Part shown: positions 25,420 to 33,926 of the stretch, in pieces | Layout of the letters: each line of letters begins with the position of its first letter | Position numbering within the stretch: position 1 is the first letter of the stretch | Assembly (NCBI RefSeq): GCF_003501885.1 | Contig: NZ_QWFA01000114.1 | Location: 1 to 37,850, forward strand | Origin: Streptomyces globisporus | Lineage (GTDB): Bacteria; Actinomycetota; Actinomycetes; Streptomycetales; Streptomycetaceae | Length of the DNA stretch: 37,850 nucleotides | Direction of reading: 5' to 3' | Translations under genes and position numbers: made by a program | The notes under the pieces: model-generated | Seen by the model: only the letters and a program-made list of their open reading frames with translations | Told to the model about the DNA's origin: nothing | Database searches by the model: none

Positions 25420-25660
25420 CCGCCAGTTCAGCGGCGAGGACGTTGAAATGGCGGAGAGTGGCCCACAAGCTGCGCTCCCCGACGACGTAGAGGCGGCGCT
25501 TGGCACGGCTCGCGGCGGGCACGCCACAGTGCCCCGACGGCGGCCTGCGGCGTCGCCTGCCCGGCTTCGTCGACGAGCAGCCAGCCGATCGGCTCCCGGC
25601 CGAGGCGGGCGAACATGCTGCCGACAGACGAGAACGTGGTGGAGACGACGGGCACCAGGA
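25420..25660 (-). pseudogene. Remnant of a DNA2/NAM7-type SF1 helicase with an internal deletion
   Basis: Reading the - strand, the first part is PVVSTTFSSVGSMF ... GWLLVDEAGQATPQAAVGALW, the Walker B (DEAGQ) region of DNA2/NAM7-like AAA helicases. It then jumps, with a frame change near 25515, to SRAKRRLYVVGERSLWATL and FNVLAAEL, the C-terminal end (motif VI) of the same family. Roughly everything between those motifs, and the whole N-terminal part, is missing. Both edges of the junction carry CGTGCC, which suggests a deletion at microhomology. The remnant is cut off near the rbs-operon terminator. Confidence 0.65.
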
Positions 25661-25678
25661 GGGACCGGAAGCTGACCG

Positions 25679-25718
25679 CCCCCTCCCGTCACGATCCGGT
25701 CTCGGCCACGGGAGGGGG
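25679..25718. terminator. Terminator insulating the ribose operon
   Basis: CCCCCTCCCGT (25679-25689) and ACGGGAGGGGG (25708-25718) form a perfect 11-bp stem with an 18-nt loop followed by TCTTGCTTTC. It blocks read-through into the rbsR promoter region from the left. Confidence 0.7.
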
Positions 25719-25733
25719 TCTTGCTTTCGGCCA

Positions 25734-25768
25734 TGTAATCGATTCCAATCATGCGTGTAATCGATTCC
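25734..25768. promoter_or_regulatory. Two LacI-type operators upstream of rbsR
   Basis: The 13-mer TGTAATCGATTCC occurs twice (25734-25746 and 25756-25768) in direct orientation, 22 bp apart, or about two helix turns. Each copy centres on the palindrome AATCGATT with the central CG expected for LacI-family sites. A weak -35 (TTGCTT, 25721-25726) places the first copy inside the promoter. The likely binder is the LacI-type regulator at 25849, giving autoregulation and ribose induction of the whole operon. Confidence 0.8.
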
Positions 25769-25848
25769 ACGGCGTCCGTGAACCGGTCCACCACCGGTCG
25801 GTCACCGGGTTTCGAGGTGTACGGAAACCACAAGGAGGTGGTCCGGAC

Positions 25849-26865
25849 ATGGCGAGCATCAAAGATGTCGCGGCCGAGGCGGGGGTGTCCGTCGCCACGG
25901 TCTCGCGCGTGCTGAACAGCCATCCGTCCGTCAGCGAAGAGGCGCGCACCCGTGTCCTCGCCGCCGTCGAGGCGCTCGGCTACCGGCCCAACGCGGTGGC
26001 CCGGTCGTTGCGCACGGCCCAGACCCGCACCCTCGGCCTGGTCATCAGTGATGTGCTCAACCCGTACTTCACCGAGCTGGCCCGCTTCGTCGAGGAGGAG
26101 GCCCGCGCGCTCGGCTACAGCGTCATCATCGGCAACGCCGACGAGCGGCCCGAGCTCCAGGACCACCACATCCGCACGCTCATCGACCGCAGGATCGACG
26201 GGCTCCTCGTCTCGCCTGCCGACGGCGGCTCCCCGCTGATGCGGGACGTCACCCTGGGCGGTACGCCGATGGTCTTCGTCGACCGCTGGATCCCCGGCAT
26301 CGACGTGCCCGTCGTCCGGGCCGACGGTACGGGCGCGGTCAAGGATCTCGTCGCCCATCTGCACGGACTCGGGCACCGCAGGCTCGCCATCATCGCCGGG
26401 CCCGCCGCCACCACCACCGGCAACGAGCGTGTCGAAGCGTTCCGGGAGGCCATGCGGGGGCTGGGGCTCGCCCTGCCCGCCGCCTACATCGGGCAGGGCG
26501 ACTTCCAGGCCGCCAGCGGACGCCGGGCCACCGAGCAGTTCCTCGCCCTGGCCGAGCCGCCCGAGGTCGTCTTCGCCGCCGACAACCTGATGGCCCTCGG
26601 CGCGCTCGACGCGATCCGGGCGAGGGGTCTGCGGGTGCCCGACGACATCGCGCTCGCCGCCTTCGACGACATCCCGTGGTTCGTCCACACCGATCCGCCG
26701 ATCACCGCCATCGCCCAGCCCACCGCCGACCTGGCGCGGGCCGCCGTCCGTGCGCTGGCCGACCTGATCGAAGGACGGACCCCGCAGTCCGTCACCCTGC
26801 CCGCCCGCCTCGTCGTACGCCGCTCGTGCGGCGGGGCCGCAACGAACCAGAGGAGCGACCGGTGA
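25849..26865 (+). CDS. rbsR: LacI-family regulator of the ribose operon
   Basis: A 338-residue repressor. The N-terminal helix-turn-helix reads MASIKDVAAEAGVSVATVSRVLN, followed by the hinge helix YRPNAVARSLRT. The C-terminal ribose-binding-protein-like effector domain shows LGLVISDVLNPYFTELAR, VFVDRWIPG and FAADNLMALGALDAIR. ATG 25849 has AAGGAGG 10 bases upstream. The stop overlaps the rbsA GTG (GTGA), so it is the first gene of the operon it is expected to control. The two identical operators upstream fit repression relieved by ribose or a ribose phosphate; the effector is inferred from gene context. Confidence 0.93.
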   Translation: MASIKDVAAEAGVSVATVSRVLNSHPSVSEEARTRVLAAVEALGYRPNAVARSLRTAQTRTLGLVISDVLNPYFTELARFVEEEARALGYSVIIGNADERPELQDHHIRTLIDRRIDGLLVSPADGGSPLMRDVTLGGTPMVFVDRWIPGIDVPVVRADGTGAVKDLVAHLHGLGHRRLAIIAGPAATTTGNERVEAFREAMRGLGLALPAAYIGQGDFQAASGRRATEQFLALAEPPEVVFAADNLMALGALDAIRARGLRVPDDIALAAFDDIPWFVHTDPPITAIAQPTADLARAAVRALADLIEGRTPQSVTLPARLVVRRSCGGAATNQRSDR

Positions 26866-28430
26866 CCGCACCGGAGGAGCAACCGAGCACCGCCCCCGAC
26901 GAGTTGCTGCGCATCGAGGGTCTGCGCAAGACCTTCCCCGGCGTCGTGGCGCTCGACAACGTCGACTTCGACCTCCGCAGAGGCGAGGTCCATGTCCTGC
27001 TCGGCGAGAACGGCGCGGGCAAGAGCACCCTCATCAAGATGCTCTCCGGCGCCTACCGCCCCGACCACGGCCGCATCCTGGCCGAGGGCCGCGAGGTGCG
27101 CATCGACGGCGCGCAGGACGCCGAACGGCTCGGGATCGCCACCATCTACCAGGAGTTCAACCTCGTCCCCGACCTGACGGTGGCCGAGAACATCTTCCTC
27201 GGCCGCCAGCCCCGCCGCTACGGACTCGTCGACCACCGCCGGATGCGAAAGGACGCCGCAGAGCTGCTGCGTCGCGTCGGCGTCGACGTACGCCCCGACG
27301 CCAAGGTGCGTGAACTGGGCATCGCCCGGCTCCAGATGGTGGAGATCGCCAAGGCGCTCAGCCTGGACGCCCGCGTCCTGATCATGGACGAGCCGACCGC
27401 CGTGCTCACCTCGGAAGAGGTCGACAAACTCTTCGCGATCGTCCGCCAACTCCGCGAGGACGGCGTCGGGATCGTCTTCATCACCCACCACCTGGAAGAG
27501 ATCGCCGCACTCGGCGACCGCGTCACCGTCCTCCGCGACGGCCGCAGCATCGACCAGGTCCCCGCCTCCACCCCGGAGGACGGACTCGTCCAGCTCATGG
27601 TCGGCCGCAGCATCGAGCAGCAGTACCCGCGCGAACGCCCCGACACGGGCGACGCGTTGCTGTCCGTGCGGGGGCTGACCCGTGACGGTGTCTTCCACGA
27701 CATCAGCTTCGACGTGCACGCCGGCGAGGTAGTCGGCCTCGCGGGACTGGTCGGCGCCGGGCGTACGGAGGTGGCGCGCGCGGTCTTCGGCGCGGACCCG
27801 TACGACGCCGGCACCGTCGACGTACGCGGCGAACGCCTCGCCCGGCACGACGTCCCCGCCGCGATGAGCGCCGGGATAGGCCTCGTACCGGAGGACCGCA
27901 AAGGCCAGGGGCTGGTGCTCGACGCCTCCGTGCAGGAGAACCTGGGCCTGGTCACCCTGCGGTCCGCCACCCGCTCCGGGCTCGTCGACCTCAAGGGCCA
28001 GCGCACCGCCGCCGCCCGCATCTCGAAGCAGCTCGGCGTCCGCATGTCCGGCATCGGCCAGCACGTGCGCACGCTGTCCGGTGGCAACCAGCAGAAGGTC
28101 GTCATCGGCAAATGGCTGCTGGCCGACACCCGGGTCCTCATCCTCGACGAGCCCACCCGGGGCATCGACGTCGGTGCCAAGGTCGAGATCTACCAGCTCA
28201 TCAACGAACTGACCGCCTCCGGCCACGCCGTCCTGATGATCTCCAGCGATCTGCCCGAGGTGCTCGGCATGAGCGACCGCGTCCTCGTCATGGCCCAGGG
28301 CCGGATCGCCGGGGAACTCCCCGCCGAAGAAGCCACCCAGGACGCGGTGATGGCTCTCGCGGTCTCCACCTCCGCGCCCCACGAACACCCCGCACCGAAG
28401 AACGAAGAGGAGGGCCCCCGTGGCCACTGA
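26862..28430 (+). CDS. rbsA: Ribose ABC transporter ATPase
   Basis: A 522-residue duplicated ATPase of the CUT2 family. The first domain has Walker A GENGAGKST (48-56), Q-loop IYQEFNL and Walker B LIMDEPTAVL (near 172), with the family's divergent signature ELGIARLQMVEIAKAL. The second domain has the degenerate Walker A GLVGAGRTE, signature LSGGNQQK (near 404) and Walker B LILDEPTRGIDVGA. This is complete and of typical length. GTG 26862 overlaps the rbsR stop, and the end overlaps the permease fusion by 11 bases. It energises uptake by the fused permease/binding protein. Confidence 0.96.
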   Translation: MTAPEEQPSTAPDELLRIEGLRKTFPGVVALDNVDFDLRRGEVHVLLGENGAGKSTLIKMLSGAYRPDHGRILAEGREVRIDGAQDAERLGIATIYQEFNLVPDLTVAENIFLGRQPRRYGLVDHRRMRKDAAELLRRVGVDVRPDAKVRELGIARLQMVEIAKALSLDARVLIMDEPTAVLTSEEVDKLFAIVRQLREDGVGIVFITHHLEEIAALGDRVTVLRDGRSIDQVPASTPEDGLVQLMVGRSIEQQYPRERPDTGDALLSVRGLTRDGVFHDISFDVHAGEVVGLAGLVGAGRTEVARAVFGADPYDAGTVDVRGERLARHDVPAAMSAGIGLVPEDRKGQGLVLDASVQENLGLVTLRSATRSGLVDLKGQRTAAARISKQLGVRMSGIGQHVRTLSGGNQQKVVIGKWLLADTRVLILDEPTRGIDVGAKVEIYQLINELTASGHAVLMISSDLPEVLGMSDRVLVMAQGRIAGELPAEEATQDAVMALAVSTSAPHEHPAPKNEEEGPRGH

Positions 28431-30378
28431 GACACTCAAGAGTGACACGGGCAGCACAGGGGGCGCCTCCGTGATACGCCGCGTCCTGCTCGACAACGGA
28501 GCCCTGAGCGCCCTGGTCGTCCTGGTGGTGGCGATGTCGCTGCTCTCCGGCGACTTCCTCACCACGCAGAACCTGCTGAACGTCGGCGTCCAGGCGGCCG
28601 TCACCGCCATCCTCGCGTTCGGCGTCACCTTCGTCATCGTCTCGGCGGGCATCGACCTGTCCGTCGGCTCGGTGGCCGCCCTGTCGGCAACGGTCCTCGC
28701 CTGGTCGGCGACATCGGCGGGCGTACCCGTCGTCCTGGCCGTCGTCCTCGCGATCGTCACCGGCATCGCCTGCGGTTTCGTGAACGGCGCCCTGATCTCG
28801 TACGGCAAACTCCCGCCGTTCATCGCGACGCTGGCCATGCTTTCCATCGCCCGAGGTCTCTCGCTCGTCATCTCGCAGGGCAGCCCGATCGCGTTCCCCG
28901 ACTCCGTCTCACGGCTCGGCGACACGCTCGGCGGCTGGCTCCCCGTACCGGTCCTCGTGATGATCGCGATGGGCCTGATCACCGCGCTGATCCTCGGCCG
29001 CACCTTCATCGGCCGTTCGATGTACGCCATCGGGGGCAACGAGGAGGCGGCCCGGCTCTCCGGTCTCCGCGTCAAGCGCCAGAAGATCGTCATCTACGCC
29101 TTGTCGGGCCTCTTCGCCGCCGTCGCGGGCATCGTCCTGGCCTCGCGCCTCGTCTCCGCCCAGCCGCAGGCCGCCCAGGGGTACGAACTCGACGCCATCG
29201 CCGCCGTCGTCATCGGCGGGGCGAGCCTGGCCGGCGGTGTCGGCAAGGCGTCCGGCACCCTGATCGGCGCGCTGATCCTCGCCGTCCTCCGCAACGGCCT
29301 CAACCTCCTCTCCGTGTCGGCGTTCTGGCAGCAGGTCGTCATCGGCGTCGTCATCGCCCTCGCCGTCCTGCTCGACACGCTGCGTCGCAAGGCCGGTTCG
29401 GGGGCGGCCTCCTCGGCCGGGACGGCACCCGGCGCACCGGGCGCCGGGCGCAGGGGAGCGCTCAAGTTCGCCGGGGCGGCGCTCGCCGTGGCCCTCGTCG
29501 TCGGCGCGGTCTCCTACTTCAACTCCGGTTCGTCCGGGGGCACGAAGAAGATCGGCATGTCTCTCTCCACGCTCAACAACCCCTTCTTCGTGCAGATGAA
29601 GGAAGGCGCCCAGGCGGAAGCGGAGAAGGCGGGCGTCGATCTCACCGTCACCGACGCCCAGAACGACGCCTCCCAGCAGGCCAACCAGCTCCAGAACTTC
29701 ACCAGTTCGGGAGTCTCCTCGATCATCGTCAACCCGGTGGACTCCGACGCCGTCGGGCCGGGCGTCCGCAGCGCCAACAAGGCCGACATTCCCGTGATCG
29801 CCGCCGACCGGGGCGTCAACAAGGCCGACACCGCGACCCTCGTCGCCTCCGACAACGTGGCGGGCGGCAAGCTCGCCGCCGACGCGCTGGCCGACAAGCT
29901 CGGCGGCCAGGGCAGCATCGTCATCCTCCAGGGCACGGCGGGCACCTCCGCCAGCCGTGAGCGCGGGGCCGGCTTCGCCGAGGGGCTGAAGGCGTACCCG
30001 GGCATCAAGGTGGTCGCCAAGCAGCCCGCGGACTTCGACCGCACCAAGGGCCTGGATGTCATGACCAACTTGATCCAGTCGCACCCCGGCGTCACCGGCG
30101 TCTTCGCCGAGAACGACGAGATGGCGCTCGGCGCGGTCAAGGCGCTCGGCAGCAAGGCCGGGAAGTCCGTCTCGGTCGTCGGCTTCGACGGCACCCCCGA
30201 CGGCCTGAAGGCGGTCGAGGCCGGCACGCTCTACGCGTCGGTCGCCCAACAGCCCGCCGAACTCGGGAAGATCGCCGTGCAGAACGCCGTGAAGGCCGCG
30301 AAGGACGAGAAGGTCGCGAGCACGGTGAAGGTGCCGGTCAAGGTGGTCACCCGGGAGAATGTCGCCGACTTCTCCTGA
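28420..30378 (+). CDS. rbsC: Ribose ABC transporter permease fused to substrate-binding protein (RbsC-RbsB)
   Basis: A 652-residue fusion. Residues 1-325 are an RbsC-type permease (VSAGIDLSVGSVAALSA, PPFIATLAMLSIARGLSLV, GGNEEAARLSGLRVKRQ, VVIGGASLAGGVG). A Gly/Ala/Pro linker and a single hydrophobic helix (LKFAGAALAVALVVGAVSYF, about 347-366) follow. Residues about 377-652 are an RbsB-type binding domain (KKIGMSLSTLNNPFFVQMK, AENDEMALGAVKALGSK, VVGFDGTPDG). No lipobox is present; the extra helix should place the binding domain outside the cell, tethered to the channel. The GTG start has GAGGAGG 6 bases upstream and lies within the rbsA end. Such fusions are known in streptomycetes. The frame is clean, so it is not an assembly artefact. 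Confidence 0.95.
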   Translation: MATETLKSDTGSTGGASVIRRVLLDNGALSALVVLVVAMSLLSGDFLTTQNLLNVGVQAAVTAILAFGVTFVIVSAGIDLSVGSVAALSATVLAWSATSAGVPVVLAVVLAIVTGIACGFVNGALISYGKLPPFIATLAMLSIARGLSLVISQGSPIAFPDSVSRLGDTLGGWLPVPVLVMIAMGLITALILGRTFIGRSMYAIGGNEEAARLSGLRVKRQKIVIYALSGLFAAVAGIVLASRLVSAQPQAAQGYELDAIAAVVIGGASLAGGVGKASGTLIGALILAVLRNGLNLLSVSAFWQQVVIGVVIALAVLLDTLRRKAGSGAASSAGTAPGAPGAGRRGALKFAGAALAVALVVGAVSYFNSGSSGGTKKIGMSLSTLNNPFFVQMKEGAQAEAEKAGVDLTVTDAQNDASQQANQLQNFTSSGVSSIIVNPVDSDAVGPGVRSANKADIPVIAADRGVNKADTATLVASDNVAGGKLAADALADKLGGQGSIVILQGTAGTSASRERGAGFAEGLKAYPGIKVVAKQPADFDRTKGLDVMTNLIQSHPGVTGVFAENDEMALGAVKALGSKAGKSVSVVGFDGTPDGLKAVEAGTLYASVAQQPAELGKIAVQNAVKAAKDEKVASTVKVPVKVVTRENVADFS

Positions 30379-30435
30379 ACCCGCCCCGCGCACCGGTTTG
30401 CTGAACCCGGACCGACGAAAGCAGGAAGCACGCCC

Positions 30436-31359
30436 ATGCACGACAACGCCTCCGACGACCGGTACGACCTGCTGGTCGTCGGGTCGGCCAACGCCGACCT
30501 GGTGATCGGCGTCGAGCGCCGCCCCGCCCCCGGCGAGACGGTCCTCGGCTCCGACCTGGCCGTCCACCCCGGCGGCAAGGGCGCCAACCAGTCGCTGGCC
30601 GCCGCCCGCCTCGGCGCCAGGGCGGCCCTGCTCGCCCGGGTCGGCGACGACGACCACGGACGCCTCCTGCTGGGTTCCCAGCGGGCGGCGGGCGTGGACA
30701 CGGGCGGCGTCCTGGTCGGCGGGGCCCCCACCGGTGTAGCACTGATCACCGTCGACCCCTCGGGCGACAACAGCATCGTGGTCTCCCCGGGGGCCAACGG
30801 ACGCCTCACACCCGAGGACGTCCGGGCGGCGGCCCCGCTGCTGGCCGCCGCCCGGGTGATCTCCGTGCAGCTGGAGATCCCCCTGGACACGGTGGCCGAG
30901 ACGGTACGCGGCCGGGGGCCGGACACCCGGCTCGTCCTCAACCCGTCGCCGCCCGCCCCGCTCCCCGACGAGGTGCTCGCCGCCTGCGACCCGCTGGTGG
31001 TCAACGAGCACGAGGCGCGGTACATCCTGGGCGAGGACGCGGGGGAGGGGCCGCACGACTGGGCCCCGGCGCTCCTCGCGCTCGGCCCGCGCTCGGTCGT
31101 CATCACCCTGGGCGCCGCCGGGGCCCTGGTCGCGGACCGCCGTACGGACTCGCTGGACCACCTCGTCAGCCCGAAGGTCGAGGCCGTCGACACCACCGGT
31201 GCCGGGGACGCGTTCACGGCGGCCCTGGCCTGGCGTCTCGGCCGGGGCGACGACCTGCGGGAGGCGGCCGCCTTCGCCGTGCGGGTGGGAGCCGCGGCGG
31301 TCACGGCACGAGGGGCGCAGGAGTCGTTCCCGACGCTGGAGGAGGTCGACGCGCTGTGA
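30436..31359 (+). CDS. rbsK: Ribokinase
   Basis: A 307-residue PfkB-family kinase that phosphorylates ribose at O5. Visible are the sugar-site motif HPGGKGANQSLAAARLG near the N-terminus, NPSPPAPLPDEVL, VVNEHEARYILG, and the C-terminal signature VDTTGAGDAFTAALAW with the catalytic Asp. The ATG has AGGAAG upstream, 57 bases after the permease-fusion stop. The rbsD start overlaps its stop. It makes ribose-5-phosphate for the pentose phosphate pathway. Confidence 0.94.
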   Translation: MHDNASDDRYDLLVVGSANADLVIGVERRPAPGETVLGSDLAVHPGGKGANQSLAAARLGARAALLARVGDDDHGRLLLGSQRAAGVDTGGVLVGGAPTGVALITVDPSGDNSIVVSPGANGRLTPEDVRAAAPLLAAARVISVQLEIPLDTVAETVRGRGPDTRLVLNPSPPAPLPDEVLAACDPLVVNEHEARYILGEDAGEGPHDWAPALLALGPRSVVITLGAAGALVADRRTDSLDHLVSPKVEAVDTTGAGDAFTAALAWRLGRGDDLREAAAFAVRVGAAAVTARGAQESFPTLEEVDAL

Positions 31360-31745
31360 AGAAGTCGGGCATCCTCAACCGCCATCTGGCCGGCGCGATC
31401 GCCGAACTCGGCCACGGCGACACCGTCCTGGTCTGCGACGCCGGCATGCCGATACCGTCCGGCCCCCGCGTCGTCGACCTGGCCTTCCGCGCAGGCACCC
31501 CGTCGTTCGCCGAGGTACTGGACGGCCTGCTCGACGAACTGGTCGTCGAGGGCGCGACGGCGGCCGAGGAGCTCCGCGACGCCAACCCGGCGGCCGCGGC
31601 GCTCCTGGACACCCACTTCCCTTGGCTGGAGTCGGTCCCGCACGACGACCTGAAGGCGCTGACGGCGACGGCCCGCCTGGTGGTCCGTACGGGGGAGGCA
31701 CGGCCGTACGCGAATGTGCTGCTGCGGTGCGGGGTGTTCTTCTGA
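31356..31745 (+). CDS. rbsD: D-ribose pyranase
   Basis: A 129-residue mutarotase that interconverts beta-pyranose and beta-furanose ribose so ribokinase gets the furanose form. The N-terminus MKKSGILNRHLAGAIAELGH places the catalytic His at residue 20 and DAG with Asp28, as in the E. coli enzyme. The C-terminus ends with the family motif RPYANVLLRCGVFF. The GTG start overlaps the rbsK stop by four bases. It closes the operon and is followed at once by a hairpin. Confidence 0.95.
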   Translation: MKKSGILNRHLAGAIAELGHGDTVLVCDAGMPIPSGPRVVDLAFRAGTPSFAEVLDGLLDELVVEGATAAEELRDANPAAAALLDTHFPWLESVPHDDLKALTATARLVVRTGEARPYANVLLRCGVFF

Positions 31746-31785
31746 GGGGCATCCGGCCGGGGAGCTGTTCTCAGCCGGACGCCCC
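31746..31785. terminator. Bidirectional terminator after rbsD
   Basis: GGGGCATCCGGC (31746-31757) pairs with GCCGGACGCCCC (31774-31785) with one mismatch and a 16-nt loop. It overlaps the 3' end of the convergent lipoprotein gene, so it can end both transcripts. Confidence 0.7.
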
Positions 31786-32397
31786 CGGGGCGAGGCCGCA
31801 GGAACCGGACCTCTGCGCCCCGTCCTGTCCCCTCAGCGTCACGACCCCCCGGCCGTCCTCGGTCTGGTTGTAGGCGATCGTGCAGGTCAACTGGCGTACG
31901 GCCGTGGCGTCCAGCCCCTGCACGGCGAGGGGCAGGCGGGCGGTGACCCCGCCGTCCGAGGAGACCTCCACCGTCACGGTTCCCTTCTCGCGGACAGCGG
32001 GGAGCGCCGTGGTCAGACCGGCGGCCCGGTCCGCTTCGCCCGGGCCGGAGAGCAGCGCCAGGACGACCTTCTCCGTGGGTGCAGGACCCGCCGGCCCGGA
32101 GGGGCCCCGGTCGGCCGCGCCCGGCTCGATGTAGTCGTCGCCGAACCCGGCCGAGGGTCTGACCTCCCGGATCACGGGACTCAACCCGCCGTCGGAGGAA
32201 CGGAAGAAGAGCAGCATGTCGGCGTCACGGTTGAGGAAGGCCTCGACCGTCGCGGGGCCGCCCGCCTCGACGACGTCGGAGTCCGGGATCCCGCAGCCGC
32301 CCATCAGCGGTATCCCGACCGCGGCGACGACGGCCGCGGCGAGGTCGCGCCACGACGCACGCCTCCTCGCGACACCGTGCCGGCACGTACGCCTCAT
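31771..32397 (-). CDS. AfsQ3/CseA-like lipoprotein
   Basis: A 208-residue lipoprotein. A basic N-terminus and hydrophobic core end in lipobox LMGGC. The mature part contains DADMLLFFRSSDGGLSPVIREV, a GerMN-like stretch (EKVVLALLSGPGEADRAAGLTTALP) and a C-terminal Cys. Its start overlaps the sensor kinase stop (ATGA), so the two are coupled. CseA and AfsQ3 are comparable lipoproteins encoded with two-component systems that answer cell-envelope or nutrient stress and tune kinase activity. No sigma factor gene lies beside this set, unlike the sigE and sigQ loci. Assignment to either of those systems is uncertain; it may be a third paralogue. Confidence 0.85.
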   Translation of the reverse strand: MRRTCRHGVARRRASWRDLAAAVVAAVGIPLMGGCGIPDSDVVEAGGPATVEAFLNRDADMLLFFRSSDGGLSPVIREVRPSAGFGDDYIEPGAADRGPSGPAGPAPTEKVVLALLSGPGEADRAAGLTTALPAVREKGTVTVEVSSDGGVTARLPLAVQGLDATAVRQLTCTIAYNQTEDGRGVVTLRGQDGAQRSGSCGLAPGASG

Positions 32398-33926
32398 CTG
32401 CCGGCCTCCTCGGCCCGGAGCGGTATCCCGACGGTGAAGACGGCACCGCCACCGGGCAGGTTCCCCGCGCGGATCGTGCCGCCGTGCAGAATCACGTTCT
32501 CCAGGGTGATCGCCAGGCCCAGGCCACTGCCGCGCGAGCGCGTACGGGCCGCGTCGGCCTTGTAGAAGCGGTCGAAGATGTGCGGGAGCGCGGCGGCGGG
32601 GATGCCGGGGCCGTGGTCCGCGACCTCGACGACGAGTGCGAGCGTGCCCGAGGAGCTCGCCTCGGTGCGCAGGCGCACGGTGACGGGCGCGCCGCCGTGC
32701 CGCAGCGCGTTCCCGACGAGGTTGGCGATCACGACGTCGAAGCGGCGCGGGTCGAGCCGGGCCCGGATGCCCGGGGGGAGTTCGGTGCGGATCCGGTCGT
32801 CGTCCGCCCAGTGCCGGGCCTGGAGGGTCTTGCGGATGGTCTCGGCGACATCGATCTCGTCGGTGTTCAGCTCGGCCGCGCGGGCGTCGAAGCGGGAGAT
32901 CTCCATCAGGTCCTCGACGAGCACGGCCAGCTTTCCGGTCTCCGCGCTGATCAGCCGGACCGCCTGGGCGGTGTCGGGGTCCAGCCGGTCCGCGTCCTCG
33001 TCGAGGACCTCCGTGACGGCGAGCATCCCGGCGAGAGGGGTGCGCAGTTCGTGCGAGACGTCCGAGGCGAAGCGGCGCGCACGCGCCTCGGCATCGCGCA
33101 GCTCACCGACGGAGCGCTCCAGGTGGCCCGCCGACTCGTTGAACGTGTCGGCCAGGTCGGCCAGTTCGTCCCGGCCGCGCACCGGTATCCGGGTGTCGAG
33201 TCTGCCGCTGCCCATGCTCCGGGCCGCCCGGCGCAGCTCCCGTACCGGACGCAGCACGCTGCGCGCCGCGAGCAGGGCGGGGACGAGCGCGACCGCGAGA
33301 CCGGGCAGGGCGCCGTTCCGGGCGGCGACGAGGAGCGCGTCCACGTTGACCTGCTCGTCGGTCAGCCGCATGACGGCGTACAGGACGAGCCCGCTGGGAA
33401 GCACGCTGTCGGGGCCGGTCCTGAAGACCGTGGGCATGCCGATGGTCAGGTAGGGGACGCCGTCCTTGACCACCCGCTGGAAGCTGCCGTACCGGTCGGC
33501 CGTCGCCGCCCGGCGCAGTTCCGGGGTGATGACGGAGGAGACGGGGTTCTCGCCCGAGGACGCGCGGACCGAACCGTACTCGGCGAACACCACCCAGGGG
33601 CGAGGCTTGCCCGTGCGGGCGAGGTCGCGCAGGATCTCCTCGATCCCCTCCTCCTCCACGGGCAGCCTCCAGCCTGTCCGCTCGACCTCGTCGCGGAACG
33701 TCGAGACGGCCATGTCCTGGGCGGTCTTCAGGAGCGCATTGCGGGCCTCGCGGTAGGTGAGGGCGGACGTCGTGCCGGCGCTGACCGCGGCGACCAGGAG
33801 GAAGGCGGCCAGCAGCCGGGTGCGCAGACCGAACGCCCTGACCCGCGAACGCTTACGGGTGTGTGCGGCGGGCCCCGCGCCGTCCGCTCGCCCGCTTCTG
33901 CCGCCGGGGCGGGGGACGGTGATCAC
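32394..33926 (-). CDS. Two-component sensor histidine kinase (AfsQ2/CseC-like)
   Basis: A 510-residue membrane kinase. TM1 lies about residues 34-58 (RLLAAFLLVAAVSAGTT). An extracytoplasmic sensor domain spans about 60-195, and TM2 lies about 205-225. A HAMP domain follows (RPVRELRRAARSMGSGRLD), then HisKA with phospho-acceptor His292 in DVSHELRTPL. The catalytic ATPase domain shows N-box VIANLVGNALRHGG, G1 DHGPGIP and G2 SRGSGLGLAI. The GTG start overlaps the response-regulator stop, and the end overlaps the lipoprotein gene. The signal is unknown; envelope stress is the best guess from the neighbouring FemX and L,D-transpeptidase genes. Confidence 0.94.
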   Translation of the reverse strand: MITVPRPGGRSGRADGAGPAAHTRKRSRVRAFGLRTRLLAAFLLVAAVSAGTTSALTYREARNALLKTAQDMAVSTFRDEVERTGWRLPVEEEGIEEILRDLARTGKPRPWVVFAEYGSVRASSGENPVSSVITPELRRAATADRYGSFQRVVKDGVPYLTIGMPTVFRTGPDSVLPSGLVLYAVMRLTDEQVNVDALLVAARNGALPGLAVALVPALLAARSVLRPVRELRRAARSMGSGRLDTRIPVRGRDELADLADTFNESAGHLERSVGELRDAEARARRFASDVSHELRTPLAGMLAVTEVLDEDADRLDPDTAQAVRLISAETGKLAVLVEDLMEISRFDARAAELNTDEIDVAETIRKTLQARHWADDDRIRTELPPGIRARLDPRRFDVVIANLVGNALRHGGAPVTVRLRTEASSSGTLALVVEVADHGPGIPAAALPHIFDRFYKADAARTRSRGSGLGLAITLENVILHGGTIRAGNLPGGGAVFTVGIPLRAEEAGR

